From assembly GCA_015680685.1 (NCBI GenBank), contig MNCI01008953.1:54733-118732 (forward strand): a stretch of 64,000 nucleotides of DNA. Reading direction: 5' to 3'. Each line of letters opens with the position of its first letter. Position 1 is the stretch's first letter. Shown one piece after another: positions 34,601 through 45,640 of the stretch. A program made the translations under genes and the position numbers. The stretch is from Gnetum montanum. Its lineage: Eukaryota; Streptophyta; Gnetopsida; Gnetales; Gnetaceae. The notes under the pieces were generated by a model. That model worked only from the letters and a program-made list of their open reading frames with translations. It was not told where the DNA came from and searched no databases.

Positions 34601-34880
34601 TGGTTAGCTATTCAAGGAAAGAATGAAGCCACCTGTGAGGTGATTGAGCAACAACTGTAGATGGACCTATTAGCAAGAAAAAAATCAATACTAGAAGGAT
34701 TATAGCACAAAAGTGTACCAATGGGACCAATACTGAGATGAGTCTATAGAGTGTTGATGGCAAGAGAGATTTCTTGATGCAATCAGTGCAACACAGGCTT
34801 ATGAACTATTCGTAAACAACGTAGTGGTGAGTGAAACCTCAAAGAGATAGATCACTTTGCCTTAGCAAGCCATGTGATAG
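31640..34880 (+). pseudogene. Multi-exon coiled-coil ORF of element I
   Basis: No standard gag-pol domain is found. Coding-like stretches alternate with short GT-AG gaps: 32148-32223, 32496-32580 and 33842-34086 each start GTGAGT and end CAG, and each joins coding-looking frames. Recognisable segments are FEITNEFIVDLFNIPFEG (about 32847-32900), WYNWPNYLVNNLHAQVIKLY (33130-33190), a WMEALNKFAFMQGMVDDMID helix near 34120, and a charged tail ending near 34850. The FEIT..LF.IP.EG segment resembles YLVENITQVLRLPNKG in F's extra ORF, so the two may be distant relatives. Stops and shifts make it a pseudogene. Whether the short introns are real needs transcripts. An unrelated captured host gene is the alternative. 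Confidence 0.4.
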
Positions 34881-34889
34881 TTTATGATC

Positions 34890-35010
34890 TTTTCGGGCCA
34901 TGTTATTTTTTTTTTTGAAAAAAAGCTAAATGAAACTACATGAACTAAAGAAATGACATAACTAACACAAGATGTAAACAATAATGTAATCGTAATTGTA
35001 TAGGCATGCC
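34890..35010 (-). other. Linker remnant of element C
   Basis: A stretch between the poly-T run and the protease frame, without a recognisable motif; taken as C's protease-RT linker. Confidence 0.3.
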
Positions 35011-35660
35011 TTAGTCACATAAGTATTTTCTAACTTGATGGGGATTAGGAGGTGTGTAGGGCCTAGGAGGCACAAGATGGTATTTTCCTAGACCTTCATT
35101 TGTTGCAAAAAAAAGGGCAATTCTACCCCAAATATCTCCCTTAGGAAGGTTGCTCATTTCACCTAGTTGTTTAAAATCATCCAAACGACATTGACTTTCA
35201 TTTTGAACAAGTGGTGCATCTTTAGAGAACTCTACTTTTGACCCTTGTTCTATATCAACATTGTTGATGATTTGAGGGGCTACATTGTCACCAAAGATCA
35301 TCACCTCCCCACCCTCATAAGGCAAGTAGATCTCTTGGTGAATGGGTGAAGAAATGGTCTGAAGTTGGGCTAGCCAAGACCTCTCTGGAATTAGGTTGAA
35401 CTTATGCATTTCTTCAACCACAATGAATTCAGCATTAGTGAGGAATTACTCCCCTACCACAAAATCTATTGTGACTATTCCTTTTACAAACACACATGTT
35501 CCATTAAAGGATTTTAAGCACGTTGTTTTTGTTAGCCTAATTTGGTCAACCAAGCAAAGCTTGTCAATGATAAGGAATGGGATGACATTGGTTGCCACTC
35601 CATCATCAACATGCATCTTGTGAATTTTATATTAGCCTACATGAATCATTATAGACATGG
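35011..35660 (-). pseudogene. Aspartic protease and downstream linker, element C
   Basis: The minus strand, after an upstream VDDGVATNVIP (decayed D-G-G-S-A-L-N active site), shows KGIVTIDFVVGE, AEFIVVEEMHKFNLI and ERSWLAQLQTISSPIHQEI. This is the Tat protease pattern (GxITLDLTVG, FLVVD.PSSFNMILGRPWL, STLHQ). The downstream 136 codons (35011-35421) are uninterrupted and carry YEGGEVMIFGD and a PRPYTPPNPHQ linker. It would mature the gag-pol polyprotein; the active site is damaged. Confidence 0.75.
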
Positions 35661-35739
35661 ATGGACTATTCACCTAACCCTTTTCAAGATCAACCTTAAC
35701 TACCTCATCACAAAATGTCAAGGGTGTTGACCTTAACTC

Positions 35740-38126
35740 TTAACTTGTGGGTGAAAACATTATAGTATGAATGACCTTTTCATATGCTGGAATATATTCC
35801 TTAACTAAAATAGATGTTAGCATGTAAACCAAAGCCTTATGATGAGTAGAAAAAGTCATTATCCAGTCATACAAGCTTAAGGTTATGTTCTTTCTCTTGA
35901 GAGCCTGCTTAACTTGTGCCAACATATTTAAGAAATCTATTTCACCATCTATTGTTTTGGTGGCTTTTACCTTCTTCATCCATCCTAAGAGATAAATCTT
36001 CCAAGGAGGAGATTTAACCTTTGGTTGTGCAACGAGCTTTCAAGCCTCAACACTTGTCTATCGACTATTTGCATTTGTGTTGGTAGTTTAAGACAATGAG
36101 GCCATGGGGATGGTTGACAAGGGGGTGGGCTCAGGAGGACCTAGCTCCATGCATTTTCTAATCATTTTCTCAGCAATATGCTCATTATGTCTCTTAGAAT
36201 ATGATTTTGGATGAGCATAATGTGATGTAGTTCCCACCACCAGACTTCTAGTAGGTAAGAGGTCTACACATCTTGACACCCTAATGACAAAAGGTGTCTG
36301 GGTTACTATCATCGCAATGTGCTATGGAGCTCTAACCATAAAGGGTGTCATGAGTGTCCAAGGTGGTTCTTTGATGACAAAAGGGGACTATAGCCTAGTC
36401 GACATTGAGGCCCCAACAGCACTAGAGGGAATATAGACCACAAATGGTTCACATGCTAGTTTTGTGTTGTCATCAATGCTAATAGCATTGATGATGTAAC
36501 CTGCACCATTGACATTAAGGGGGTTCTTGTGAACCTTCATTGATTAGTTTTTTAGCTATACAATACTACTTTCATCAAGGACCAGTTTGCCTTGATCACT
36601 CATGTATTCATTGTCATCTTTCAATGCTAAGAAATAGTTTGTATCATGGCCATCCAATTCATGATAGTTGCAGAATTAATCCAATCTAAAGTTTTTAGGG
36701 ACTAGGGGCTCATTTGGCATAGTTGTAGAAGGGTTTTTGAGGATCTCACAATACCTCTCATGGTGTTTTGTGTGTCCTTAGACATTTTTTTATCCTAGAT
36801 GTTCCTAGCATCAAACAACTAATCCAAGAGCTCAAATAACTTAATGGACAAGGGGGTGTACTTTAAGCGATCCTTGTGCTCAAAGTTTGGCCTTTGGGGG
36901 GGGTTGCCTTGTTGTCGCTAATGGTGTAGGCTAGTTGGTTCCCATAGTGCTAGAACTCAATGCCTTATTATTATTGGCCAAGGCCTCAGCCACCTTGGTT
37001 GTTGGCTTAGTATTGTTGGGTTTGGCTTCATCGACAATAGCTACAATAGTTGGTGTCACCTTCCCTTTTTCTTTGTCCTTTTTTGTATGTGCATTTTTAT
37101 AGGTCACATAGGCCAAGTCCTTGCTAGCTTCCAGCATGTCTTTTATGCTCTTCATTTGAGAAAAAGCTTGGCTAAGAGAATGTGGAACTAAGTAGTACAG
37201 TTTTGACTTGATAAAGTCATTTACTATACCCTTAAAGATAGCTAGAAGGTGATTTTCTGCTATCGGCTCACAAATTTCATTCAGGGAAGCAACAATGTTG
37301 TATAAATTTTTGTACTATCTCTAGCACCCCTTGCTTGATGTTCATTACTTGGTTTAAGGTGGCCTCAAGCTTCACGTTATACTTGAAGTGAGTTACAAAT
37401 TGGCTTAGTAGCTCCTATAAAGTTGGTATGGAAGCTCTAGGAAGTGCATGGTACCGATCAAGAGCTTTTCTAGTTAGGGACATGGCAAAGACATGGATGA
37501 TTGCATGTGGACATGCTTGCAAAAGTAAGCATTTAGAACAGAAAGTTACTATGTGGGTGTTGGGGTCCTCCTCATTGTTGTATTTCATGAATTAAGGAAG
37601 TTGGACCCCAGGAGGTAGAGTTATTGGTGGGACCATAGGACTAATGGGGTCATCTTGATAGAAATCCATCACATGAACCATTTCTGAGTTGGCCACTTTA
37701 AGCTGCCTAACCTCCTTTGTAAGAGTTTGAATGAGTTGGAATGCTTGGTCAAAACTCAGGGATTTCATAGAGGGTTGTGCTAGTTGTGTTGCTGGTGGTG
37801 CCGTCAAAGTAGCCCATAGCCTTGTTGTGGGTTGTGCCATCACATGTGATGCTCATTGAGTCTATTGTTGCATATATTATGGCATGTGTGATAGCTATGC
37901 CATAGGCACAAAGGTCATGATCGACCATGTGGTTGAGGCTTGGGTTGTTGTTGGTGGTGCTACTGAGATGGCTAGGATGAAGAGCATGTGACTTCTCTAT
38001 GGCTAAGATATGGGCATCGTGTGCACATATGGTAGTGTTGACATCACAGATGCTAGTAACAAAGGGTACATAGACTATGAGGAGATGAAAAAGGGAAAAG
38101 TGATAGAAGTTCATGCACTTTGTCAC
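35740..38126 (-). pseudogene. Gag of element C
   Basis: The minus strand from about 38126 contains an amino region rich in His/Thr, then DQAFQLIQTLTKEVRQL (37592-37843). After that come FMKYNNEEDPNTHIVTFCSK, MSLTRKALDRYHALPRA and LLSQFVTHFKYNVKLEATL, the capsid signature of Ty3/gypsy gag (W/Y-h, F..F..). A knuckle-like FCNYHELDGHDTNYF near 36640-36690 keeps C-H-H but has lost the last Cys. Further down a helical region (DFLNMLAQVKQALKRKNIT, 35740-35979) leads to the protease. Stops throughout. Confidence 0.75.
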
Positions 38127-39148
38127 CCATGCAAGACTTGGTGGCTAGCTACCATAGGCATGGACTTAGGTTTCAAAAGTGTCATTGTTGCCTCAAAGAA
38201 GGCAAATGATTGTGACTAGTGTAGCACAAAAGTGAAGGTAGGCTATTGGATAAAGGCATAAAATGGGACACCACTATTTGAATAGGACTCAAGCTCCTCT
38301 TGCCCATCCTATAGGGGATCATCATAGTTTGATACCACATCTTGTTCTTTCAACCCACTTACCCTAATAAGTTAGTCTAAGAGCCACCTAAAGGTGTCAA
38401 GTGGGATGAATGCATCAAGGATGGGAAGGAAGTCCTTTCCATTTCAATGAATTATTTCAAAATTGCACTTCACTTTTATTTCTTGGTGGTCCAAGGTTAT
38501 ACCCATCTGAAGCTTCTTACAAAGGAAATTGTATCATTTGTCATCCAACACCCTGTATTCAAGTGATTAGTTATACAATCTGAGTGACTATCATTGTGGT
38601 CATATAGGGCTAAGTGGTTGCTCAATGTCTCCCACCTATTAGACAAGATGAACTACTTCCATGTTTAGGGTAGAGGTGGAAGTGTTTACAAAATTCATGT
38701 TTCTATGTAGAAAAACATAAAAATGAAGGTGTTAAAAAAATGTTCAAGTGTAGAAAACGTTAAAAAGAATGGCTACGTATGCAAACTATGAAAATAGGCC
38801 AAAAATGACTAACTCTAGAAATGTTGTGAAAAAGTAACTAACTCTGGTGTTACACTTGTTACACTCTGAGGAAATGTTATACTCTGAAGGGTTTTTATTC
38901 TCTCCAAAACACTTAGAGCTTGACACGATGGACACAGTTGGGGTTTTTATACTATGGGATTCCAAGGGAACCAACAACTAGGACCAGTCTACACCAGCCA
39001 AAACACAGACAACTTCGGTGCTGGCCTATGATCTAGCTACTACCATGGTAGGTCCATAAGGATGTTATGTCTATGCTAGCTTGCCACTAGTGATGAAGGT
39101 GCAGAGAGCATGTAGGACTACCCTTGAACACAGAAGGAATGGAAGGCT
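38127..39148 (-). other. 5' leader of element C
   Basis: Sequence between PBS and gag; no coding motif. A cluster of TTACACTCTGA-type words lies near 38840-38890, like those in the family LTRs. Confidence 0.45.
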
Positions 39149-39163
39149 CTCCTTCTAGTGCCA
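39149..39163 (-). other. Primer binding site, element C
   Basis: The minus strand reads TGGCACTAGAAGGAG seven bases after the LTR end. It starts TGG as primer sites do. I do not assign a tRNA with confidence. Confidence 0.5.
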
Positions 39164-39170
39164 AAAACTA

Positions 39171-40585
39171 TGACGTCTGAAAACATTGGTGGCCGGAACA
39201 CCAAGAGGTTGGCAAGCATATAGCCTAACCCTAAATCCATATGAAGGCCATGCTAAGGAAATGAAAATAAGATACCCTAAATGGTCTGGTCAATCAAACA
39301 AGGACTTATATGATGTTAGAATGATCATTTATAAGAAGGGTTTATAGTGTGTTACATGCGGACACCAGGATTAGCTAAGCCAAAGCGTAATAAGATGTCC
39401 TAACCCAAAAATAGCGATGTGAATGTGAAAATATGTATCAAATAGTAGAAAATGTGAGTTATTCTTAATATCAAAGAAAAATTCTTAGAAAAGAAATGAA
39501 ATAGAGAATGAGAATGAAGAAATGTACCACCCAAAAATGGGGAGCGTAACTTTTGCTAGATAAGAGGTGAGAATGGTATGCAGCATTAGGCAGGCACAGT
39601 GGTAGCGTAGTAGTGTAGTCACAATATCTAGGATGCCTGGGATGTAGAGCTAATGACTAAAATGGAGGCTGAACCTATTGGGTTGGCTATCGTCATGTTC
39701 TACGAGTGCAATGGTGGACTATGTTCTGGGAAGCACCAAGGTGTGAAGCTCAGATGCTTAGATGCGAGAGTGTCGAGGATGCTTAGACAACTAAAATACC
39801 CAATGCTCTTTTGATTTTCCAAAACATAAAGTGCTACATGTCGAGGTATTTATAGGGCTAGGTTTAGCATGAAATGTAGATTGGATGCCATGTGGCATGA
39901 GTGCCACATGGCATGTGCATAGATGGGGTTACACTGACATGTTATGCTCTCATGAGAGTAGCAAAGTGTAACACTTTGAAAGATAGCAATGGATTCCTAG
40001 AGAAAACTGGATTGTGACTACATTACCAAAGCTACATGTGCTAGAGTTTGAGAGGCCACAATGTACCTACAAATAGTGCAAAGATAATGCAACTCAAAGG
40101 CTACACTCTGGGACTACATCTTCTCCTCTTTTGAGTAGGGTCAAGCATAGGGACAATTTTGGGGACCAATGAAGGGTGTAAAAGAAATGAAAACTACTAA
40201 TCTTAGTTGCTGGAGAGACGTCAAAGTTGATACGAAGGATGATACTAAGTTTTAAAGGCTTTTGGAGGATATTGGAGGCTTTTCTCTAATGTCAAGCTAG
40301 CTATGCTCTAAAGCATAACACAACACTTAGTGAAAATTTGCAAAGTTTTGATTTTTCACACTGGTTATACTAGCTACATTGGGGAGCATAGTAGGAACAC
40401 TTAGCCAACTTTTGATGAGATTTTTATTCTTCCTTCATGGCACGCTAGCTACGCTATGGGGTGTAGCAGCATAGGCAACTTCAAAAGTTAAGAAATGTAT
40501 CAAATGTGTCTTTCATGTTGAGCTAGCTTGACAAATCCTTGTCCAACTCTTAGGCAAAACTAGGCTCTTGAACCTATTTCATGCA
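39171..40585 (-). repeat. 5' LTR of element C, truncated
   Basis: Aligns with 22770-24180 of the 3' LTR (for example GGAACACCAAGAGGTTGGCAA vs GGAACAATAAGAGGTTAGCAG). The last about 500 bp expected before the LTR's start are missing; sequence switches near 40585 to element D's primer site. Confidence 0.8.
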
Positions 40586-40594
40586 CATTAACTA

Positions 40595-40612
40595 TCCCTG
40601 CAAATGATGCCA
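40595..40612 (-). other. tRNA-Asp-type primer binding site, element D
   Basis: The + strand TCCCTGCAAATGATGCCA next to the LTR is a decayed form of the tRNA-Asp 3' end TCCCCGGCAACGGCGCCA; the better preserved sites are 56172-56189 and 43678-43695. Confidence 0.6.
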
Positions 40613-40613
40613 A

Positions 40614-41512
40614 TGATGAGTAGTGGAACAATCCAACACCTAACCATATGAGTTACGAGTGTTCACATGTAATCCAATCATAATTTGTGGATGGTCAATG
40701 TTGATATGCTAGTAATTAAGTTAAGCTTGTGATCATTTTCCTTCCACTACAAACTAGTAAAGTCTAAGTGTATGGTTCAGCTTAGAGTGAGGCATATGAT
40801 AAGTGATGTTGTTGGGCCAGTTACGCTCCTCAGTGTATACATTGTGAAAAATATCTAAGTCTAGTCCAACTAGAAAAACATGAATCTATTCTAGCCTAGT
40901 ATGATGGATAGTCATTCCTAATTTTCTGGACACATCTTGCACTTATGTAATTGTCACTAGGGTTACAAAGTATCATGCTACTAGGTGAACTAAGCAATAA
41001 TAGTCTTGGGATTACCAAATGATCACACTTAATGATCAAAATCAGTCATATCCATTCTGCATACTATTAATAAGTGAAAATAAGTGCTTGAGAAAGTAAA
41101 GTGTAAATTTAGTAAATAATAAACATTAAACTAAGTAAGCAATAGACATTATGCTAAGTGAAAATAGTAAACTAAGAGAATGCTGCAATGGTGAAAAATA
41201 GCTTGATCTTTCTTTTCATTCACAACTTATGCCAAACTATTCAAACAAAGATTCCATTCACTATGACACACTAGAATGCAAGCATTCACTTTTGCTAAGT
41301 CTAAGCAAGGAAATCAAACTACAAGAGTCTAGTTACTATGGGAATGAAAGTTATGTGAATTGTGTGCCCAAGTGTCATATTTATAGGGCTACACATATCC
41401 CAACATATCATTTCAACAATGATCTAGCATGTGCTACAATATCATATTAACAACATCATTGATATGATATCATTGTTACGATATCGTTATGCATTAGCAT
41501 TTGACTTGATCA
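40614..41512 (-). repeat. 5' LTR of element D (family 1)
   Basis: Starts (low end) with TGATGAG; the high end is decayed to ACTTGATCA near 41512, giving about 899 bp. A minus-strand TATA (TATAAATA) is at 41378-41385. Internal blocks (AAGCTTGTGATC...TTCCACTACAAACTAGTAAAG) align with 56290-56340. Confidence 0.75.
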
Positions 41513-41950
41513 CTTGTATATGATGAGTGTTGTTCATGATCCATTTTAATGCATCAACGCTTAGTTATAGCCCTATTGTATCTTATATTAGCATAATGCC
41601 CTTTTATATTAAAGTATTTTATTAATGTCTTTAGTTTCAGCTTTAGTTTTAGTTTTTAAATTTTATTTTTACATGTCATTATTCTTTATTTATTTATGTA
41701 AATACATTAGTAAAAACATGATTTGGGTAAACTAACAATTAGATTAAGTTATATCATTACAGACTTGCTCTTATTAACTATTATAACCAAGGTATTTTTC
41801 TTGCAACAAATGGAATGCAAAGTGCATTAATGAAAATGATGTTTGAATGCACCTTTTAAAAAATAGACTTATGGAAGAAAAACCTAAGAATTATATCATT
41901 TTCTTTTCTAATAACTTTCTTCATTACCTTCTTTTTCCATAGGTCATTTC
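41513..41950. other. AT-rich sequence without a recognised feature
   Basis: No open frame of note and no repeat match to other parts of the window was seen. Confidence 0.4.
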
Positions 41951-42734
41951 TATTCCTGATTCTTCATTTTTAACTAAATTTGGAAGACATGGTACAACCT
42001 TAGTAAATATTGGAATTATAATCATATTACATTTTTAAAAGATATGATTAAATAAATTAGCCCATGATGGCTTCCTTTTAATGAAGGAGCTTGAGTTACT
42101 AATTCATCTTGATTGTGTACCATTTAGAGTAAATTTGGTATCAATATAATTTCTTATCTATGTATACATGATAGATGGATTACATGGAATGAAGCTTCCT
42201 CCCTTTGTGGTTTGAATAGAAAGAGGGAAAAACCTTTTGAAAAATTAATTTCTAATCTTGAGAATTTATTTAAGGTTAAAAATATTTTATATCATGCTTT
42301 TCTAGATATTTTTTAGAAGGTTGGCAAATATGTTTTTCCTTTTAATTCCAAAGTTGCTTATGAGATTATTAGAAAGAATGAATTTATTAATAACAAATTC
42401 AATAAGGCCTAGAAAATACAATTACCATGACATCTTTGGATGAGGAAACTAAAAGATATTTAGAGAGATCCTATCTTATCTAAAACTTATATCCTTTTTA
42501 GGTATCTTATTTATCAAGGTCCTTGTATTGACACTCATCTTAAACATATGAAATTTTTTTCTTTTTAATACCTTATTTGTAGAAGTGAAAACTCATTTTC
42601 TCATATTTTTTTGAATGTATTATTACTCAACAAACTTAAATATGGACATTTAGAATTTGTAACTCTCAACTAAGTATCATTAATGTCATTCTTGGTGGTC
42701 AACTTGCTTTATCTACTCCTTCTCTTTGCATTTG
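41950..42734 (+). pseudogene. LINE-like / zf-RVT reverse-transcriptase tail remnant
   Basis: The + strand shows KVAYEIIRKNEFINN, then KIQLP-HLWMRKL, LSKTYILFRYLIYQG and ENSFSHIFFEC (one shift). This is the order of the region following RT in plant LINE ORF2 proteins (SAYEI, IWKLKIPPKIKFFLWRL, HLFFEC zinc-binding part). It is interrupted by element F at 42735; sequence after F (60535 onward) again reads IWK-like text in the same sense. Many stops. The family assignment is from these short motifs only. Confidence 0.45.
42730..42734. repeat. Target-site duplication of element F, left
   Basis: ATTTG, identical to 60535-60539 directly after the right LTR. Confidence 0.85.
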
Positions 42735-43676
42735 TGATGAGTTTTGGTTTGTCGTGCTGATTGGGCCCTATCAATGATGCCCCATCGATGTAGTCTATTA
42801 TGTCGATGAGGCCCTATCGATGAGGCCATGTCTACATAGTCAATTGCATCGACATAGCCCCAGCAATGTAGGGGTCTATCCTAGTCTATAAATACAAGCC
42901 ACCAACTACATTTATGGCATTCGATTCTCGTATTAGTAGTAGAGCTCTTTCCATTTGTCTATTTGAAAGTTAGAATATTTTTTCTGAATGCCCATAGAAA
43001 GAGTCATTAAGTGTACAGATCTTTATTCAAGCATTATTGTACATGAGCACAATAGTGTGTGCAGCAATAAAGATAAGTTTTCTCATAAACCTTGCAACAT
43101 TGTAGATATATTAAATATTTTATTTATGCATTTAATGCTTTCAATTACTTATTCAATTTTTTCTAGTAATTAAGCTAATTAAGATAATTGAGTAAGATAA
43201 GTTAGATAGATTAAATACATAAGTACAACTACTTCACGCATAACACATATTCACTTGGTAATCCCAACAACATTATTGCTTGGTATGCCTAGTAGCATAG
43301 TGCTTAGTAACCCAATAGTGGATACATGGGTTTAAGAAGTACATGAAAAGTGGGATCAGATACTTATGTTAGGATTATCTAGAGGCTAGTGGGTTAGTTA
43401 CATTAAATTAGCCATTAAATTACCTTGTCTTCATCTCTATTCAAGCACTAAGACTATAAAACATAAAACTATAAAAATCATATGCCTCAATTACACTTAA
43501 CAATACCATGTGCTTCACAAGTGTAATTTGGAAGACAACAAATGACCTTAGGGAAAGGTTCATTGCCTAGAAGCCTAGTGCACTGAAAACTATAAAGTCC
43601 ATGGAATTTGACCAAATCACATGTTAATGCTCTATGATTTGTATGATTGGGCATAGGGGTACCTTATCGCTCATCA
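42735..43676 (+). repeat. 5' LTR of element F
   Basis: 942 bp, TGATGAG...CTCATCA. The U3 start holds short repeats of the form CCCTATCGATGAGGCC (42766-42850). TATAAATA at 42887-42894. Several AATAAAG words near 43065 are in the R/U5 part. Confidence 0.9.
42887..42894 (+). promoter_or_regulatory. TATA box in F 5' LTR
   Basis: TATAAATA in the context GTCTATAAATACAAGCC; the same string occurs in the 3' LTR at 59770-59777. Confidence 0.65.
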
Positions 43677-43677
43677 T

Positions 43678-43695
43678 TGGCATCATTGCCAAGGA
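43678..43695 (+). other. tRNA-Asp-type primer binding site, element F
   Basis: TGGCATCATTGCCAAGGA one base after the LTR. Compared with the Athila site TGGCGCCGTTGCCGGGGA all five differences are C-to-T or G-to-A. Confidence 0.75.
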
Positions 43696-43793
43696 ATTTG
43701 TTTGTTGAAATGTGTGCTATTTAGGTTTAGTAAATACCATTAATATCATTATATGAACCTCAAGGTCAGTATCATCCCTGCTATACATAGAAT

Positions 43794-43813
43794 TCTTCTT
43801 CTTCTTCTTCTTC
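43794..43813. repeat. CTT microsatellite
   Basis: About six TTC/CTT units just upstream of F's gag start. Confidence 0.8.
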
Positions 43814-43846
43814 ATACCACCAAAGATGTCTATTTCATATTACAAA

Positions 43847-45209
43847 ATGTCTTCTTCTTCTCACAAGCACAAAGATGTCAAACCACCAATCCCATAAGAG
43901 TAAAAAGTGGTATATGCTCATCCAGATGAGTATGTACCAAACTTTACCTTCATCCTACATTGGGATGAACAACTTTGATGGCATGATATGGAGGGCAACA
44001 TCATCTTGCCCCGTGATCAATCTATGCTTGAGATGCTATTCCAAATCCTTAAAAATTTGGGCATCTCAGATCTTCACTAGGAATACATTGTGAATGGTTA
44101 TGAAATTTGAGACTACCATCCCACTAAAACACAATGCAACCAAGATTAACATTAGGAGAAGCACCATGAGGCTATGAAGGGAAAACATTTCACTAATCCC
44201 TTATTTCTACTAGGTCAAGATGACAATGAGGATCCTGCCTTTGAAGGTTCTTAACATGAAGATTCTCCACCCCCTATTATTGGTGATGAAGGTGTGACCC
44301 TGAATCTATGATCAACTATTCATAAACCAAGTTCGAGACAAAGTGACAATCAAGGTAGAAACATGGATAAATATCACAATAGTAAGGGATCTAAGGATGC
44401 TAGTCGTAATGAGTTAAAACATGGTGGTAGATACTATAGTGGTGGTGGTATTCCATCTTCCTCTCCATCCTTTTCATCTAATTCCAAAAATTCCTATTCA
44501 TCTTCTAGTTCTCATAGAAGTTGATGTTGAAATAATTGTGATGAGGGTGATCAACAAGACAACAATGACCATTAATGCCATCAAGAACATGAAGGTGGTA
44601 GGAACCATCATCAACACAATCATGATGAGGAACCTTTGCTGGTGACTAGAAGTATGCTTAACATGATAGAGGCAGTTATAATTCTAACTAAGCATATGAA
44701 AGATAGTTAGATCAAGTGGTTAGACATGAATAATATCCCAAGATTTGAGCAGGGACACAACTCTAATCCACAGATACATCTACAAGCTTTCCATGATGCT
44801 TGTGCCTTATAGAACATAGAAAATGAATTAGTAGAAAGTCAAAATCTTCCATAGGATACTCATCAAGGAAGCTAAAAGCTAGTACTAATCCTTGGAGCTG
44901 GAATCTATCCATAGATAGAGTACCATATTAGAGCTATTCAATGACAAATATCAAACATACTCCAAAGTGTCTAATCTAAGGAGGAAGATCCCAGGATGGA
45001 AACAAGGAGCACATGAACCCTTGAATGCCACTATGAGTAGATATTATTCACTCTTAAAATTATGTCCTAGCCATGGTTATTCTCAAAGGGAACAACTTTG
45101 CCACATCATAGATGGGCTCAAAGTAGAAACTAGAAGAACTCTTGGGGTGTATGCCCAAGGAAGACTATCTAAACTAAGAGCTCATCAAATCCAAAGGCTA
45201 ATAGAATAG
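43847..45209 (+). pseudogene. Gag of element F
   Basis: Chosen start MSSSSHKHKDV matches MSSSHKTNN at the start of G's gag. It continues with YVPNFTFILHWDEQL, a Gly/Ser/Asn/His-rich low-complexity part (44340-44620), then GHNSNPQIHLQAFHDAC (family: LDPQHHI.AFHD) and, near the end, an open 80-codon stretch (44967-45209) with SRYYSLLKLCPSHGYSQREQLCHIIDGLK, the F-x-x-L-L-x-x-C-P-x-H-G part of Athila gag. It would form virus-like particles. Many stops. Confidence 0.75.
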
Positions 45210-45640
45210 GTATTAAAATAAGAAGGTGAGTTGTGAAAAAGGGAAATTATAAAAGAGTATAATAGGGACCTTTCCATTAGGAAATGGAAGGTCTGATTTT
45301 ATGATGAGGAGAAGTCATTACTCAATGAACTGGTGAATAGAAAAACCTTATCCATCAAAAAATCTATTTCTAATATTTTGACAAAATCTATTTTTAATAT
45401 TTCGACAAAATTTAATAATGAGTATAATTGCATGCAAAAGATTTGGTTCATGAAAAGTACATACATCAAAATATGCAATTAGTGTGCATAAGAAACATAC
45501 ATTCAAAGCTATCTATACATAGTAGCCATAAAATAAGAGGGCATCCAATGGTTGATAGTTGACTCAAATAGCAGCATATTATGCATGTAACCAACTAAGA
45601 GCCTGACATGCGCTTATGTTAAAAGCATTAATAAACTTGA
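45210..45640 (+). other. Decayed gag-RT interval of element F
   Basis: The protease expected here is not visible. A 24-base tandem duplication (AAAATCTATTTCTAATATTTTGAC and its variant) lies at 45357-45413. Confidence 0.5.

Larger units (their letters stand above)
30035..34890 (+). mobile_element. Element I: LTR-like sequence plus intron-containing ORF, inside C
   Basis: C's protease-to-RT linker is interrupted here. The insert begins TGTAAGGGCC, a common LTR start, carries a TATAAATA box, and continues into a coiled-coil pseudogene on the + strand. No closing LTR was found, so it may be a truncated element. The high boundary near 34890 is approximate (poly-T/poly-A run at 34909-34925). Confidence 0.45.
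22770..40585 (-). mobile_element. Element C: Tat/Ogre-like (family 2) element with internal insertion
   Basis: The minus-strand order is 5' LTR (truncated), PBS, leader, gag, protease, linker, [insert 30035-34890], RT, RNase H, integrase, 3' region with minisatellite, polypurine tract, 3' LTR. It is the most complete family 2 copy in the window, about 13 kb without the insert. It sits inside element D, whose 5' LTR begins right after C's truncated 5' LTR. Confidence 0.8.

Noticed and set aside
38010-38219. + strand 69-codon frame opposite gag of element C
   Set aside because: Antisense shadow over the gag amino region.
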